Assembly (NCBI RefSeq): GCF_900112955.1
Contig: NZ_FONP01000002.1
Span: forward strand, 1 to 64,000
Direction of reading: 5' to 3'
DNA: 64,000 nucleotides
DNA from: Peptostreptococcus sp. D1
Lineage (GTDB): Bacteria > Bacillota > Clostridia > Peptostreptococcales > Peptostreptococcaceae
In this document: positions 62,540 to 64,000 of the stretch, piece after piece
How the letters are laid out: each line of letters opens with the position of its first letter
How positions within the stretch are numbered: position 1 is the first letter of the stretch
Position numbers and translations under genes: made by a program
The notes under the pieces: model-generated
Told to the model about the DNA's origin: nothing
Databases searched by the model: none
Seen by the model: only the letters and a program-made list of their open reading frames with translations

Positions 62540-63535
62540 TCATTTAATGCACCATCCTTCTGCACTTTCTTTAATATCAATAAATCTTTTATAAGTACCA
62601 GCCTGAGAAACTAATTCTCTATGAGTGCCTTGCTGAACTACTCTGCCGTTATCAATAACTAATATTTGATCTGAATCTTGTATTGTTGCTAACCTATGAG
62701 CAATTACAATGACAGTTTTACCTTTCGTTAGAGAGCTTATTGCTTTTTGAATCAAATGCTCATTTTCAGGATCAATACTTGCTGTTGCTTCATCAAGAAT
62801 TACAATAGGTGCGTCCTTTAGAATAGCTCTTGCTATTGAAATACGCTGTTTTTCACCTCCAGATAATGTTGCCCCTGCATCTCCTATAATAGTGTCATAT
62901 CCATTAGGTAATTTTGAAATAAAGTCATGACAATGTGCTTTTTTTGATGCTTCTATAATTTCTTCATCACTTGCACTCGGATTACCAAATAATATATTAT
63001 TTTTTATACTGTCATTAAATAGATATACTTTTTGAAACACCATTGATATGTTCTTTAATAAACTATCGCAGGTTATATCTTTTATATTATGACCTCCAAT
63101 AGTGATTGACCCACTATTTACATCATAAAATCTTGCTATCAAATTACAAATAGTTGTCTTTCCACTGCCAGATGGACCTACAATAGCAGTCGTACTACCT
63201 TCGTAAATATCAAAAGATATATTATTTAATATCTGCTTTTTATCATACGAAAAACAAACATCAGAAAATTTTATATCGTAATGATTTAAATTAACCTCTT
63301 TAGCATTCTCGTCTATGATTTCTGCATTTTCTATCTTGGACAATTTATCTAATGTTTTATTCACAACTTCTATAACATGAATTGCGTTACTCAAAGCCTC
63401 TATTTGACTAAACATCACAAACGAAAACATATCCATCATTACCATTATGTCAAAATCCATTTTACCAACATATGTTAAATACGCACTTACTGCCACTATT
63501 CCAACAGATGCCGCTTTAAGAATAAATTGATGCAA
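62540..63535 (-). CDS. ABC exporter, C-terminal part with ATPase domain
   Basis: A 331-residue open frame. It starts in the last membrane helices (ASVGIVAVSAYLTYVGKMDF) and continues into a complete ATPase: Walker A AIVGPSGSGKTTICNLIARF, Q-loop SMVFQKVYLFNDSIKNNILF, signature ATLSGGEKQRISIARAILKD, Walker B IVILDEATASIDPEN and the H-loop VIAHRLAT. It matches half-transporters of the MsbA/YbtP-YbtQ kind. It is separated from its N-terminal part only by an in-frame TGA at 63538-63536, so it is probably the 3' piece of one gene. Substrate unknown. Confidence 0.85.
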   Translation of the reverse strand: MHQFILKAASVGIVAVSAYLTYVGKMDFDIMVMMDMFSFVMFSQIEALSNAIHVIEVVNKTLDKLSKIENAEIIDENAKEVNLNHYDIKFSDVCFSYDKKQILNNISFDIYEGSTTAIVGPSGSGKTTICNLIARFYDVNSGSITIGGHNIKDITCDSLLKNISMVFQKVYLFNDSIKNNILFGNPSASDEEIIEASKKAHCHDFISKLPNGYDTIIGDAGATLSGGEKQRISIARAILKDAPIVILDEATASIDPENEHLIQKAISSLTKGKTVIVIAHRLATIQDSDQILVIDNGRVVQQGTHRELVSQAGTYKRFIDIKESAEGWCIK

Positions 63536-64000
63536 TCAATTATACGGACAGTTTTCTATTTCTATTCTAATATTGAGATCCTTATGATTTTTATATGCTG
63601 TTTCAATCCCTTTAATTGATACTCCTTCTTGTTTAAATGCTTTTATTGTCTGCATACCCCTTAAAAACTCAATTGTATTTTCCACGATGTCATCTTGAGC
63701 TTTCTGATGCAAACTCGCATTTCTATCACTAATTTTAGCTGCAATATATAAGAATATCGCAGATAAAACTACTCCAACCAACGAAACAACTCTTGCTAAT
63801 TGGCAATAAAATAGCAAAAACAAGATCATCACGAAAACTGTAATGTATCCATTAACAACAGTATTGATCATATTCATAGATAACATTTCAATAAAAGAAA
63901 GGTCTGTTGTAACCGCAGAAGAAATTTCTCCCATATTATTGCTATTAAAGAATCCAAGAGAAACTCGCTTCAAAATATTTCCTAATCGAATACGCTGCTT
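63536..64000 (-). pseudogene. ABC exporter, N-terminal membrane part, interrupted by TGA and cut by window end
   Basis: The frame runs in from the window edge (KQRIRLGNILKRVSLGFFNS) through the exporter membrane domain: NNMGEISSAVTTDLSFIEML, GYITVFVMILFLLFYCQLAR, SLVGVVLSAIFLYIAAKI and GMQTIKAFKQEG. It meets TGA right after ENCPYN, and the next codons, LHQFILKAASVG, continue the domain in the same frame. TGG to TGA is the simplest explanation. The gene start lies beyond base 64,000. Confidence 0.8.

Noticed and set aside
62181-62594. Plus-strand open frame of 137 residues
   Set aside because: It runs through the exporter terminator and the 19-base duplication, has no ribosome site, and overlaps the end of the ABC gene.
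49018-63538. TGA read as tryptophan across the window
   Set aside because: In-frame TGA at two ABC genes suggested recoding, but several intact genes end in TGA (for example at 974, in cbiH and in cobD), and the TGA near 49.66 kb is at a position where Trp is not expected.
1-64000. tRNA or rRNA genes
   Set aside because: No GC-rich conserved blocks or tRNA-like GTTCGAAT-type loops with matching acceptor stems were seen in the gaps, although I could not run a dedicated search.

Overview
The window reads as the chromosome of a low-GC anaerobic Firmicute. A/T-rich codons, strong AGGAGG-type ribosome binding sites, desulfoferrodoxin, rubrerythrin and PerR, a CWB2-type cell-wall protein, a double-cubane reductase and anaerobic (cobalt-early) B12 synthesis together suggest the Peptostreptococcaceae or close relatives. 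The family is an inference; no rRNA or other species marker is present.

Bases 1-21,700 are core chromosome. They hold a 21-bp A/T repeat tract at the left edge, a DUF5714-like cysteine-rich protein, a rhodanese lipoprotein, a CWB2 wall protein, the GTPase-like ATPase YchF, a frameshifted sigma factor with its membrane anti-sigma protein, and a DUF308 membrane protein. An asl-racD-murE operon follows, predicted to make D-aspartate cross-bridged peptidoglycan. Next are maf, an operon for citrate (Re-type) synthase, aconitase and isocitrate dehydrogenase that should make 2-oxoglutarate, a DEAD-box helicase, and an rbr-perR-dfx oxidative-stress operon with a readable promoter and PerR-like operator.

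Bases 21,860-38,450 are an unbroken minus-strand run of 18 B12 genes. In transcription order these are cobT, cobU, cobS, cobC, cobQ, cbiA, cbiB, cobD, pduX, cbiC, cbiD, cbiE, cbiT, cbiF, cbiG, cbiH, cbiJ and a cbiK-cbiL fusion. They cover the route from sirohydrochlorin to cobalamin except the cobalt adenosyltransferase. Two architectures stand out: the cobaltochelatase-methyltransferase fusion, and a cobyric acid synthase whose glutamine amidotransferase domain has been cleanly excised. A CtpA protease and a split transketolase lie upstream.

Bases 41,700-47,700 carry acpS, a flavin-binding PNPOx-like protein, a class III CoA-transferase, a sugar-permease remnant, an MtaA-like corrinoid methyltransferase and a double-cubane-cluster reductase.

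Bases 47,700-64,000 are an accessory region full of broken genes. It holds a methyltransferase, a chimeric ABC pseudogene, a frameshifted TetR gene with a tandem-palindrome operator, and a large LPXTG adhesin split at a poly-A tract. It also holds relics of a MobA/MobL relaxase and of an XRE repressor, an internally deleted ISL3 element, a truncated IS110 transposase, an internally deleted IS256 element, a DUF1016 nuclease with a nonsense codon, and an ABC exporter cut by an in-frame TGA at the right edge. Intact genes among them include a GNAT acetyltransferase, an EVE-like protein with a membrane segment (a possible defence gene) and a two-gene unit of unknown function. Many lesions are one-base changes in homopolymers, so genuine decay or phase variation must be separated from sequencing error.
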